Assembly: GCA_947501695.1 (NCBI GenBank)
Contig: CANMWO010000003.1
Coordinates: forward strand, 521,001 to 585,000
Direction of reading: 5' to 3'
Length of the DNA: 64,000 bases
Source of the DNA: an uncultured Sphingomonadaceae bacterium
GTDB lineage: Bacteria; Pseudomonadota; Alphaproteobacteria; Sphingomonadales; Sphingomonadaceae
In this document: positions 35,620-44,023 of the stretch, in pieces
Numbering within the stretch: the first letter of the stretch is position 1
Layout: each line of letters begins with the position of its first letter
Translations under genes and position numbers: made by a program
The notes under the pieces: generated by a model
The model's input: the letters and a program-made list of their open reading frames with translations, nothing else
Databases searched by the model: none
What the model was told of the DNA's origin: nothing

Positions 35620-36895
35620 AATAGCCGCATTGATTGTGCCGTTCGCTCTGGTGCTGGGCGGCTGCTCGCAAAAACCAGGGCCAAAAACCGCCAGTGACGC
35701 GGGCGTTATTAGCAATGCCGAGGCCGAGGCGGTGTATCTAAAACGCTATGAAGCGCAGCAAAACGCAGCCATCGCAGGCGGCGGATTACCTGCTTATGAT
35801 CCGCTCGCCAAAGTCGGTGGAGCTGCGAAAGACAATCTGCAAATTGCTACCAAAACGCGCATTGACGTTGATGCGCTGGAAGCGGGCAAGCAATTTGCAG
35901 CAGTGCGCAACAGCTCGGCCTTCATCGTCTACCATGACGGTAAAATCGCCAGTGAAGCCTATCTTGGCCCGGCGAGCAAAGAGGGTGCGGACTATCTGGT
36001 CAATGCAAAATCGCTGGCCAAACCGATCAGCGCGATCATGGTCGGTCGGGCTATACAGCAAGGTTATATCAAGTCGCTGGATCAGCCAGCGGCAGATTTC
36101 CTGACCGAATGGAAGGGTGATCCCAAAAGATCGAAAATTCTGATCCGTCATTTGCTCGATATGCGAACCGGATTAGCGCCGCAAGCGCAGGGAAAGGGAC
36201 CGGAAGATCCAATGAACCGCGCATATCTGCACCCGCGTCACGATGAGGAGATCATCAAAAATTATCCGCTCATGAATGAACCTGGCAGCCGCTATGAATA
36301 TGCCAATGCCAATAGTGAACTAGTCGCCCCTGTTATTGAACGCGCAACAGGGCGGAAATATCATGATTATCTGACCGAGCAACTGCTCTTGCCCATGGGT
36401 GCAAGGGGCGGCACGATCTGGATGAACCGCAAAGGTGGCACACCGCATTCGGGATGCTGTGTACAGCTTCCTGCGCGCACGTATTTGCAATTTGGGATAT
36501 TGCTGCTGAATGATGGCGTGGTCGGCGGTAAACGCCTGCTGCCCGAGGGCTATGTTGCCAAGATGCGCACGGCCACGAAAGAAAACCCTCATGCCGGATT
36601 GGGAGTTTGGATTGCCGGTCCATATGTAAAGGGCCGCGGGCCTCTGAACCCTTCCGTAGACGTCGGAAAAACGCTGCATAGCGAACCTTATGCCGACAAG
36701 GGGCTGTTCCTGTTTGATGGCAATGGCAGCCAAGTGGTCTATATCGTGCCTTCCCAAAATTTGGTCATTGTGCGGACAGGCGGGCGTCCGCCCAAGGACA
36801 AGCCATGGGATAATAGTTACATTCCGAACTTAATTATAAATGCGATCGAGCGAGGTCCGGACGACACAGTACCGGTCCCGCAAAAGAGGGATTAG
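35603..36895 (+). CDS. serine hydrolase, class C beta-lactamase family, predicted lipoprotein
   Basis: 430 residues from a TTG at 35603 with GGAGG eight bases upstream; it overlaps the preceding gene by 17 bp. The lipoprotein signal peptide ends LVLGGC, so the protein is probably anchored facing the periplasm. Active-site motifs: SLAK (S-x-x-K) in NAKSLAKPISAIMVG, YAN (Y-x-N) in RYEYANANSELVAPV, and the C-terminal VYIVPSQNLVIVRTGG. The closest known group is the esterase / 6-aminohexanoate-dimer hydrolase (NylB) branch, so ester or amide cleavage outside the cytoplasm is likely. Paralogue of the protein at 40555-41757. Confidence 0.82.
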   Translation: MIYSRKIAALIVPFALVLGGCSQKPGPKTASDAGVISNAEAEAVYLKRYEAQQNAAIAGGGLPAYDPLAKVGGAAKDNLQIATKTRIDVDALEAGKQFAAVRNSSAFIVYHDGKIASEAYLGPASKEGADYLVNAKSLAKPISAIMVGRAIQQGYIKSLDQPAADFLTEWKGDPKRSKILIRHLLDMRTGLAPQAQGKGPEDPMNRAYLHPRHDEEIIKNYPLMNEPGSRYEYANANSELVAPVIERATGRKYHDYLTEQLLLPMGARGGTIWMNRKGGTPHSGCCVQLPARTYLQFGILLLNDGVVGGKRLLPEGYVAKMRTATKENPHAGLGVWIAGPYVKGRGPLNPSVDVGKTLHSEPYADKGLFLFDGNGSQVVYIVPSQNLVIVRTGGRPPKDKPWDNSYIPNLIINAIERGPDDTVPVPQKRD

Positions 36896-36901
36896 CCGTT
36901 T

Positions 36902-38299
36902 ATGGCAACGACAATAGATGCGGCAACTGTAAAGGCCAGTGGCACTTTACCGGCCTCGTTAAAGCTTGGTTGGGGATCAGGCGCTTTTGGCATTTCCATG
37001 TTGATGAACGGGATTTCTGGATTAATTCTCCTATTTTGCGTTGGCATATTGAAAATCGAACCAGCGCTGGCCGGAACAATCATCTTTCTTGCAAAGATTT
37101 TCGATGTTTTTACCGACCCGATTGTTGGTGTTTGGAGCGACAGACACAATTCACCGCGCGGACGCAGAAGGCCCTTTCTACTATGGGGTTCGCTCCTTGC
37201 GGCCGCCAGCTTCGCGATGATCTTCACGACACCAATTTTCGACAATCAATGGATTACAGCGATGTACGTTTTCGTCGCGCTTTGTATCTATGCATTTGGG
37301 TATACGCTTTACAATATTCCCTACATGTCAATGCCAGCAGAAATGACCGATAACTATCATGAGCGGTCTTCAATTCACGCCTACCGGATTGTGTTTATCT
37401 CTTTGGGTGGCCTAGTCGCTGGAGCTGGTGTCAAACTGGCGCTTGAACGACTGGGCAAAACCGAACCAAGCAGTTTTGCGCTAGTTGGCGTCGTTTGCGC
37501 GATCCTGATCTTAATCAGCACTCTTGTTGCCTATTTCTCAACTGCCAAAGCACGGTTCACGGAATCGGGCAATACGACCGAGAAAAGCAGTATAGCGCAA
37601 ATGGTTGAGGAATTTAACGCTGTCAGGGGGAATAAAAACTTCCTCCGATTGATCGGCGTTAAGTTTGCGCAGTTAATGGGCGTGCAAACCACGCTTGCCG
37701 CGTTTGCCTTCTTTGTGGTCCAATATATGGAACAGAGTTTTGATGTCTTCGCGCTTTTCGGATTGGTGGTCACCGCCGTGTCGATCGCCTTTGCACCGAT
37801 TCTCGTCAAACTTTCCAAGAAAGTGGGCAAGAGGAACGCTTACTATTTCGCGGCTGCCATCAATATTGTCTATTCTCTGAGTTGGTCTTTAGCCTCTGCT
37901 GGTGAACCGGCATGGGCGATTGCCTTGCGCGGGGTGTTTGTTGGTATTGCCGTTACCGGAAATGTCGTGATGGCCATGTCAATGCTAACAGACATCATCA
38001 ATCACGACTCCATCAAAACAGGTATTCGGCGCGAAGGAGCCTTCACATCCGTCTATAGCTTTGTTGAAAAGCTGACGGGAGCGATTGGTGTTCTGGTCGT
38101 CGGATCGGCAATGTCACTGGCAGGCTTTAACCTTAGCCTTGACTACGACGTACCACAGGGCGGAAATATCGACATTGCTCTTTTATTCTCAGTTAGCTGG
38201 TTACCCGCTGTTTTTGGCCTGATCGCGATTTGGTTGTTATCAGGCTATAAACTGACCGAAGAAGAAATCGAACGCGCAGAACAGGAAGCGAAAAAATGA
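36902..38299 (+). CDS. MFS transporter, GPH (glycoside-pentoside-hexuronide:cation) family
   Basis: 465 residues, twelve predicted helices. Family features: LGWGSGAFGISMLMNGISGL at the start, the FDVFTDPIVGVWSDR loop, PRGRRRPFLLWG, and LYNIPYMSMPAEMTDNYHER. GPH members symport sugars or glycosides with H+ or Na+, but sphingomonads carry many in clusters for other compounds. It follows the lipoprotein hydrolase by 6 bp and overlaps the methyltransferase start, so it probably takes up the product released in the periplasm. Confidence 0.85.
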   Translation: MATTIDAATVKASGTLPASLKLGWGSGAFGISMLMNGISGLILLFCVGILKIEPALAGTIIFLAKIFDVFTDPIVGVWSDRHNSPRGRRRPFLLWGSLLAAASFAMIFTTPIFDNQWITAMYVFVALCIYAFGYTLYNIPYMSMPAEMTDNYHERSSIHAYRIVFISLGGLVAGAGVKLALERLGKTEPSSFALVGVVCAILILISTLVAYFSTAKARFTESGNTTEKSSIAQMVEEFNAVRGNKNFLRLIGVKFAQLMGVQTTLAAFAFFVVQYMEQSFDVFALFGLVVTAVSIAFAPILVKLSKKVGKRNAYYFAAAINIVYSLSWSLASAGEPAWAIALRGVFVGIAVTGNVVMAMSMLTDIINHDSIKTGIRREGAFTSVYSFVEKLTGAIGVLVVGSAMSLAGFNLSLDYDVPQGGNIDIALLFSVSWLPAVFGLIAIWLLSGYKLTEEEIERAEQEAKK

Positions 38300-39342
38300 C
38301 CACCGAATATCAAAACCCAAAACTACGCCAACGCGGCCGCGCATCGGTTGATTTTCTAGCTCAAATGGCCTTGGCTTCTGCTCCTGTAAGGGAACGTGTG
38401 AACAAGGACATGGAAATTGCGCAGCTTTCGGACGACAACCTACCCGATGAACTGGACGCGCGATACGATGCGATCGATAGCGCATTGTCCGGTTCCAACG
38501 CCTATGCAACCCAGCGGTTGATGGGCGATTGGCATGGGCGCGCACATGGGAAAATCGCGATAGAGGCTTTTGAGGAAATCCAACCGGATTTACAGCCGCT
38601 CATAGACGCCGCTTCCGAAGGTTCAGCCAGTCTGACACTTGATCCGGAACTTGAACCGCCTGCCTATTGGACGGGCGTTCATTTTCATCGCACTGCTGGC
38701 GGCTGGGATGGACATAAGCATATGGGCTATGTTCATGGAGAAATCATTCACAAGAAGATGGTCGCACGTTTTTTCCCCGGCGGGATTTTTGCACAGCGGC
38801 AGGCCATTGCGGAAATGGCGCCCAAGGATAGCTATGCTCGTATATTGGATATGGGCTGCTCCAGTGGCCATTTCACGACCGCCTTGGAGAACACCTATCC
38901 TGACGCACAAATTACCGGCGTCGATTTTTCTGCTCGTATGCTTGAGCACGCCTATCGCACCGCCAATGCGAATGGTTGGAACTGGGACTTGTATCAGCGC
39001 GCTGCGGAAGATACCGGCTTTGAAGATAGCAGCTTTGATCTGGTTGCGTCCTATATCATTCTCCATGAGATGCCTGCAGCGGCCATCAGGGAAGCCTTTG
39101 CAGAAGCGTTTCGCGTTCTTGAACCCGGTGGTGATATGATCATGTCCGATGTTACGCGTTATGCTGATCTGGACAAATTGAGTGAGTGGAAAGCGGATCG
39201 CGGCGCCAAATTTGGTGGTGAACCACATTGGCGGGAATCAGCCGGTCTGGACTTGGCGCAAGTTGCGGCAGAGGCAGGCTTCGTCGATGTAGAAGCAACT
39301 GGTATCTATCCGCATGTCGTAAAAGGGCGCAAACCGGAATGA
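38296..39342 (+). CDS. class I SAM-dependent methyltransferase (copy 2)
   Basis: 348 residues in an ATGA overlap with the transporter gene. The helical N-terminal domain contains DPELEPPAYWTGVHFHRTAG, alignable with the same region of copy 1 (26499-27596). The methyltransferase domain has motif I ILDMGCSSGHFTTALENTYP, ITGVDFSARML, AAEDTGFEDSSFDLV, SYIILHEMP and FRVLEPGGDMIMSD. Identity with copy 1 is moderate, so the two have probably diverged in substrate. It overlaps the small-protein gene by ATGA. Confidence 0.85.
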   Translation: MTTEYQNPKLRQRGRASVDFLAQMALASAPVRERVNKDMEIAQLSDDNLPDELDARYDAIDSALSGSNAYATQRLMGDWHGRAHGKIAIEAFEEIQPDLQPLIDAASEGSASLTLDPELEPPAYWTGVHFHRTAGGWDGHKHMGYVHGEIIHKKMVARFFPGGIFAQRQAIAEMAPKDSYARILDMGCSSGHFTTALENTYPDAQITGVDFSARMLEHAYRTANANGWNWDLYQRAAEDTGFEDSSFDLVASYIILHEMPAAAIREAFAEAFRVLEPGGDMIMSDVTRYADLDKLSEWKADRGAKFGGEPHWRESAGLDLAQVAAEAGFVDVEATGIYPHVVKGRKPE

Positions 39343-39617
39343 ACAACGATCCAACCGACTATAATTTCCCTAAAGGCGAATTGCTTCGGCCTGAACAGGT
39401 CGATAATCTAGGCCGTGCAATACTCAGCCTGACCCGCGAGATATGCGTGTTAACTGACCGCCAAATGGTTTTGGAACAAGCGCTGGCTGATCAGGGTATT
39501 GATATTCGCGAAACGGTCGACAGTTTCCAACCTGACGAAGCGATGCAAAAGCGGTTGGATATGGCGACGCAGAATATTATCAATAGTATTGTCAGCGAAA
39601 TATCAGGGTCAGAGTGA
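39339..39617 (+). CDS. small protein of unknown function, methyltransferase partner (copy 2)
   Basis: 92 residues from an ATG overlapping the methyltransferase stop; a longer upstream frame is an overlap artefact. Core RPEQVDNLGRAILSLT, DRQMVLEQALADQGIDIRET and FQPDEAMQKR match the small protein at 26152-26490. Predicted all-helical and acidic, no signal peptide. Tight coupling to the methyltransferase gene, conserved in both copies although the gene order is reversed, supports a physical partnership. Confidence 0.78.
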   Translation: MNNDPTDYNFPKGELLRPEQVDNLGRAILSLTREICVLTDRQMVLEQALADQGIDIRETVDSFQPDEAMQKRLDMATQNIINSIVSEISGSE

Positions 39618-39624
39618 AGCAGCT

Positions 39625-40551
39625 TTGAGAGCCTTTGTTTTCTTTGCGTTCCTGTTGCTATCTGGATGCTCGGTTGGCGGTGATGCGCGACTAGCGGGAA
39701 CAGCACAGAACTCTGTCGAAGTCTCCAGAGTTATCAAATCCACCCTCAAAACGCCCGCCGGCCATAGCTATAGCAGCGAAATTTTCTATCCGGACAAGCC
39801 CGGCAAATATCCTTTGATCATTTTCTCGCATGGAAACTTTGGCAGCCCCGACCGCTATCACAAGCTGCTGAAACCCATCGCGGCATCTGGATACATCATA
39901 GTTGCTCCCATTCACCTAGACGCGGAGGTTCTGGCACTTGATCCTAAGCCTAAGCCAGATCGAATATGGCAATCTCGCAATGATGAAATTGCGCATTTAG
40001 GAAACGTTCCAACCCAATTGTCTGCTCAACTAACATCAATAGGCATTGATATAGATCGTGAGAATATGGCGGTCATGGGCCACAGCTATGGTGCGCTGAT
40101 CGCACAACTTGCAGCAGGTGCCATTGCCCGCGATCCGGATGGTGTGAAACCCAATCGCAAACTAGCCGGCATTGACGCGCTTGTGGCTTATTCACCGCCA
40201 GGCCCATTGCCCAAGACCATTGATGCAAAGGGCTGGTCCAGCATTGATGTACCCAATCTGACAGTTACTGGTACCGCTGATATTCTGCCTGGTTTCATTG
40301 ACGATTGGCGACTGCACAAGGCAGGTTATGATGCAACGCCGAAAGGCGCGCGTTGGCTTTGGGTAGGAAAAGATGTTGATCACTATTTCGGCGGCTCTTT
40401 CGGACGCGAGAAACTAGTTGATCCCAAAATTCAGGACCTATTCGATCATGCATTGGGTGCCACGATCCAGTTTCTTGATTGGACATTGAAAAATAAAAAA
40501 AATTCCAATCCATTGGTGGTCAGCACCGATATCGAATTTAGGAAAGACTAG
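39625..40551 (+). CDS. alpha/beta hydrolase, chlorophyllase/dienelactone-hydrolase-like, predicted lipoprotein
   Basis: 308 residues from a TTG at 39625, chosen because it starts a lipoprotein signal (FFAFLLLSGC); the frame runs upstream without another good start. The catalytic part shows LIIFSHGNFGSPDRYHKLL (oxyanion region), the nucleophile elbow VMGHSYGALIAQLAAG, VTGTADILPG (acid) and KDVDHYFGG (His). It should act in the periplasm on esters. It lies 7 bp after the small-protein gene and 3 bp before the next lipoprotein hydrolase. Confidence 0.75.
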   Translation: MRAFVFFAFLLLSGCSVGGDARLAGTAQNSVEVSRVIKSTLKTPAGHSYSSEIFYPDKPGKYPLIIFSHGNFGSPDRYHKLLKPIAASGYIIVAPIHLDAEVLALDPKPKPDRIWQSRNDEIAHLGNVPTQLSAQLTSIGIDIDRENMAVMGHSYGALIAQLAAGAIARDPDGVKPNRKLAGIDALVAYSPPGPLPKTIDAKGWSSIDVPNLTVTGTADILPGFIDDWRLHKAGYDATPKGARWLWVGKDVDHYFGGSFGREKLVDPKIQDLFDHALGATIQFLDWTLKNKKNSNPLVVSTDIEFRKD

Positions 40552-40554
40552 CTC

Positions 40555-41757
40555 ATGAAAATCACACGCACATTGACTTTGATAGGCAGTTTACTTGCCA
40601 TGCTGACAGCTTGTACGACTGCTTCACCGTCAGGTTCGGTAGTCCCAGAACGCGATATAAAGGCGGCAGCTGCAAAATTCAGGAACGCAACTATATTGGA
40701 TATCGATCTCTTTCAGCCAATCACCACTATAGGTGAAAGATGTGAACCCAGACCTCTCGCCAGCCGAACTGTTTCGAAAGAGAAATTGTCCAAAGCCCTC
40801 GCTGAAGCACAGTCCTATTCGGTGGCTCAAAAAGGTGTCGGACTTATCGTGGTGCATGATGGAGAGATAATCCACGAAAGCTATATCGATGGAGTTACCG
40901 CGAAAACTCCAACCGACAGCTTTTCGATGCATAAGTCGCTGCTGGCGTTGATATTGGGTGTAGCCATTGATGAGAAAATCATCGGCTCACTCAATGATCC
41001 TGTCGAAAAATATATTGACGAATGGAAGAACGATCCGCGCGGTAAAATCACGATCAAGCAGCTACTGAATATGGAAAGTGGGTTGCAGCTCTACAGCTTC
41101 ACCGATCCCGACGGCAAATCAATGGCGCTGTTGTTGTCGGCGGATATTAATGCAGTTGCAATGGAACACCCACTTTTTGATCGGCCCGGTGCCGAATTTC
41201 GATATAATAACGTCAACAGCCAGATACTTGGGATAGTCCTTGAGCGGGCTTTGAAGCGCAAGGGTAGTGGTAGCTATGCTGACTATCTCGAGCAGAAACT
41301 ATGGTGCGCCGTTGGTAATGACACGGCCAAGCTCTGGCTCGATCGCGAAGGTGGCACGCCGCATTACTATTCTGGTCTGTTCACCAATCCTCACAATTGG
41401 GCCAGGATCGGAGAACTTGTTCGCAACGGGGGACAAGCCGATGGCCAGCAGATTCTGTCAACGAAGTGGCTAAGGAAAATGCGCCAAGCTGCTCCCACCA
41501 ATCCGAACTATGGTCTTCATATCTGGATCGGTTCGCCCCATGTGGATAAACGGCGTTACAGCAAACAGAACCCGCTAAGTGTGATACATAGCGAGGCCTA
41601 TCGTGCCAAAGATGTAGTTTTTTTTGACGGTTTCGGCGGTCAGCGAGTTTATATTATCCCTTCGCAGAAAATCACCATCGTTCGCACTGGCCAGGTTAAC
41701 ATGGCCTATGATGATTCCACAATCGTCAATCTGGTGCTGGATGGACTAGTCGATTAG
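40555..41757 (+). CDS. serine hydrolase, class C beta-lactamase family, predicted lipoprotein
   Basis: 400 residues. Lipoprotein signal ends LAMLTAC. Active-site motifs SMHK (S-x-x-K) in SFSMHKSLLALILGV and YNN (Y-x-N) in FRYNNVNSQILG; C-terminal VYIIPSQKITIVRTG. Closely related to the protein at 35603-36895 in the motif regions and in GGTPH, LNDPVEKYIDEWKNDPRGKI and the tail, so the two are duplicates. Function as for that copy: periplasmic ester or amide hydrolysis. Last gene of the rightward operon. Confidence 0.82.
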   Translation: MKITRTLTLIGSLLAMLTACTTASPSGSVVPERDIKAAAAKFRNATILDIDLFQPITTIGERCEPRPLASRTVSKEKLSKALAEAQSYSVAQKGVGLIVVHDGEIIHESYIDGVTAKTPTDSFSMHKSLLALILGVAIDEKIIGSLNDPVEKYIDEWKNDPRGKITIKQLLNMESGLQLYSFTDPDGKSMALLLSADINAVAMEHPLFDRPGAEFRYNNVNSQILGIVLERALKRKGSGSYADYLEQKLWCAVGNDTAKLWLDREGGTPHYYSGLFTNPHNWARIGELVRNGGQADGQQILSTKWLRKMRQAAPTNPNYGLHIWIGSPHVDKRRYSKQNPLSVIHSEAYRAKDVVFFDGFGGQRVYIIPSQKITIVRTGQVNMAYDDSTIVNLVLDGLVD

Positions 41758-41763
41758 TCAGCC

Positions 41764-42450
41764 TTATTTCTGATTAAACATCGCATCAAATGTTTCGTCT
41801 GTTGGATTCCCAACTTTCAAATCTTCAGCCATCACCGCGAGACCACGTTGCACAGTCGGGCGCTTGCTGATTTCGGTAAACCAGCGCTGAACATTGGGAA
41901 ATCCGGTAACATCAATGTCATGCAGTTTTTGCTGCTTTGCCGTCATCCATGGAAATGTCGACATATCAGCGAGAGAATAATCACTCCCCGCCAGATATTC
42001 TGTTTCACCCAACCGCTTGTTGATTACCCCATAGAGACGTTTTGTCTCGCCACAATAACGATCAATACCGTGCTGGACATGCTCTTTGGCATAACCATTG
42101 AAATAACCGCATTGCCCGAACATCGGTCCTATGCTGGCATTTTGAAAGAATAACCACTGGGTAACCGTTGATTGTTCAACCGGGGTAGCAGGCCAGAACT
42201 GACGGGTTTTCTGCGCTAGATAGAGTAAGATCGCACCCGATTCAAAAACCGCATGAGGCTTACCATCGGGACCGTCATGGTCAACAATGGCGGGAACCCG
42301 ATTGTTGGGACTGATGGCGAGAAATTCTGGTACAAGTTGCTCGCCTTTCAGAATGTTGATCGACTTGATTTGATAGTCGAGACCAAATTCTTCCAGCGCG
42401 ATTGAAATTTTGTGTCCATTGGGCGTGGGCCAATAGTAAAAATCGATCAT
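41764..42450 (-). CDS. glutathione S-transferase, YfcG/YghU (nu-class) type
   Basis: 228 residues from the ATG at 42450, overlapping the upstream stop. The thioredoxin-fold half has YYWPTPNGHKISIALEEFGL and ISPNNRVPAIVDHD, then FESGAILLYLAQKT; the helical half includes WLFFQNASIGPMFGQ. This is close to E. coli YfcG, a disulfide-bond oxidoreductase with a Thr/Asn rather than Tyr/Cys active site (TPNG here). It may detoxify, or reduce a pathway intermediate. Convergent with the serine hydrolase, 6 bp apart. Confidence 0.86.
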   Translation of the reverse strand: MIDFYYWPTPNGHKISIALEEFGLDYQIKSINILKGEQLVPEFLAISPNNRVPAIVDHDGPDGKPHAVFESGAILLYLAQKTRQFWPATPVEQSTVTQWLFFQNASIGPMFGQCGYFNGYAKEHVQHGIDRYCGETKRLYGVINKRLGETEYLAGSDYSLADMSTFPWMTAKQQKLHDIDVTGFPNVQRWFTEISKRPTVQRGLAVMAEDLKVGNPTDETFDAMFNQK

Positions 42451-43181
42451 AGTCCGTTTTCCTGTTGAAGTGAGAGCACATCGCGCACCGCCTTCTGGCA
42501 TCTTTCGGCGCTTGTATCGCCAGTGAAGTCGACATTATAATGGGTTTTTACAGAGGTCCGTTCAATCGCCGCATCAAACCAGTCCGACAATGCCGGGCGA
42601 CCATCACGCCAACGAAAATCTGGATAAAGGGGGTCTTTCGCTTCGTAAAATTCTGCTCGAAAACCAAGATAGCTGATAGCGTGCAGCAGTGATGCATGAC
42701 CAACGTCGAAATCATCCCAGCCAGCTGCCTGACCTTCCAACCGATCCAGTGCGCGAATGTATTTGGGCCAAAGAGACTCAAACACCCGCATGTTCCATTG
42801 CTCAGGTTCCTGCCATTGCTCGGCTACCATCTGCACCGTGGTTTCGAAAATTGTATCACCCAGCGCCAAACGCGTGATTGCATCCCAGCGCTGTTGACCG
42901 GAAACTGGGTACATATTTCGCGCCTTGCTATTGGCATCAAAATATTCGCAAACCGCCTGACTGCCGAAAATCACCTGCCCTGTGTCCGTTGCCAAAGTTG
43001 GCACCTTATTGAGAGGGTTGAGCGCCGAGATATCGTAAGCGTCGCCCTGATCTTCGCCATCCAAATTTTTAAACGGGAAGGTCGCGATAAAATCTATATC
43101 ATCCCAAAGTCCGCACTCATGCGCTGTAACCAATATCTTGTGAATGAACGAATGAAACGGTGAATAAAATAGCTTCATCAT
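42447..43181 (-). CDS. glutathione S-transferase-like protein
   Basis: 244 residues from an ATG-ATG start at 43181. The N-terminal thioredoxin fold reads KLFYSPFHSFIHKILVTAHE, NPLNKVPTLATDTGQVIFGS and AVCEYFDA; the helical half has WDDFDVGHASLLHAISYLGF. Overlaps the next GST gene by ATGA. Sphingomonads use such GSTs for ether cleavage, isomerisation and dehalogenation; nothing here picks one. Confidence 0.84.
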   Translation of the reverse strand: MMKLFYSPFHSFIHKILVTAHECGLWDDIDFIATFPFKNLDGEDQGDAYDISALNPLNKVPTLATDTGQVIFGSQAVCEYFDANSKARNMYPVSGQQRWDAITRLALGDTIFETTVQMVAEQWQEPEQWNMRVFESLWPKYIRALDRLEGQAAGWDDFDVGHASLLHAISYLGFRAEFYEAKDPLYPDFRWRDGRPALSDWFDAAIERTSVKTHYNVDFTGDTSAERCQKAVRDVLSLQQENGL

Positions 43182-43194
43182 GAGCCTTTCTCTA

Positions 43195-44019
43195 TTACTT
43201 TAGATATTCTGCTGCGCCGATACGATCGGGCTGTTTGGTTAGTCCTTCCACATCAGGTTTGGCTCTCAAATCTGTAAGCGTGCTATCCAGCGCTGACCCG
43301 ACTGCCGCCATCACCGTTCCGGGAAACAGGGCAACGCTGTAGCCGATATCTTCCAACGCCTGCGCTGCTGTTACCTCGTCATCAGAGCGCAGGAGATTGT
43401 GGAGCAGTGGAACCCGGTCCCCAAGCTGTTTCACCAATTCCTCCATAAGCGTGCGCTGGGTCAGCGATTCCACAAAGATCATATCGGCGCCTGCTTCGAT
43501 GTAAGCATGCGCGCGCTCCATTGCGCTTTCAAAATTTTCGGTCGTCATCGCATCGCAGCGCGCGCTGAGGACGATATCCTGATTTTCCAATGCATCGCGG
43601 GCGGCTTTGATCTTGTCCACCATTGCATCGATTGAAATTAACGGGCGAGACAGCGGCGCATCTGCGGGTTTCACCTCCTGCTGATCCTCCATCTGGATAG
43701 CCGCCGCTCCGGCGCGTTCGAACAGCTTGATACTACGTGCGACGTTATAACTGTTGCCAAAGGCTTGATCGGCATCAACGAAAACTGGAATCGCGATACG
43801 CTCTGTAATGCGTGACACAATCTCGGCGGTTTCGGTTGCAGATAATAGGCCGATGTCGGGCCTTGCAAGATGCGTTGCTGCCAGTGCCGAACCGGATGCA
43901 AAGATCGCCTCAAAACCGGCTTCCTGCGCGCGATATGCGCTAAGCGCATCATAGATGCCCGGTGCAACGACTATTTCTCGCTGCTTTAGGCGCTGGCGAA
44001 GCTGTGCAGCCAAAATCAT
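43195..44019 (-). CDS. isocitrate lyase / PEP mutase superfamily protein without the lyase cysteine
   Basis: 274 residues. TIM-barrel features APGIYDALSAYRAQEAGF, DADQAFG and MEDQ are present, but where lyases have K-K/R-C-G-H this protein reads QQEVKPADAPLSRP, so the catalytic cysteine loop is missing. SARCDAM replaces the usual ARTDA. This points to an oxaloacetate-decarboxylase-like or other non-lyase member. It is between a phytanoyl-CoA-dioxygenase-like gene (4 bp) and the GST pair in a leftward operon. Confidence 0.8.
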   Translation of the reverse strand: MILAAQLRQRLKQREIVVAPGIYDALSAYRAQEAGFEAIFASGSALAATHLARPDIGLLSATETAEIVSRITERIAIPVFVDADQAFGNSYNVARSIKLFERAGAAAIQMEDQQEVKPADAPLSRPLISIDAMVDKIKAARDALENQDIVLSARCDAMTTENFESAMERAHAYIEAGADMIFVESLTQRTLMEELVKQLGDRVPLLHNLLRSDDEVTAAQALEDIGYSVALFPGTVMAAVGSALDSTLTDLRAKPDVEGLTKQPDRIGAAEYLK

Positions 44020-44023
44020 AGCG

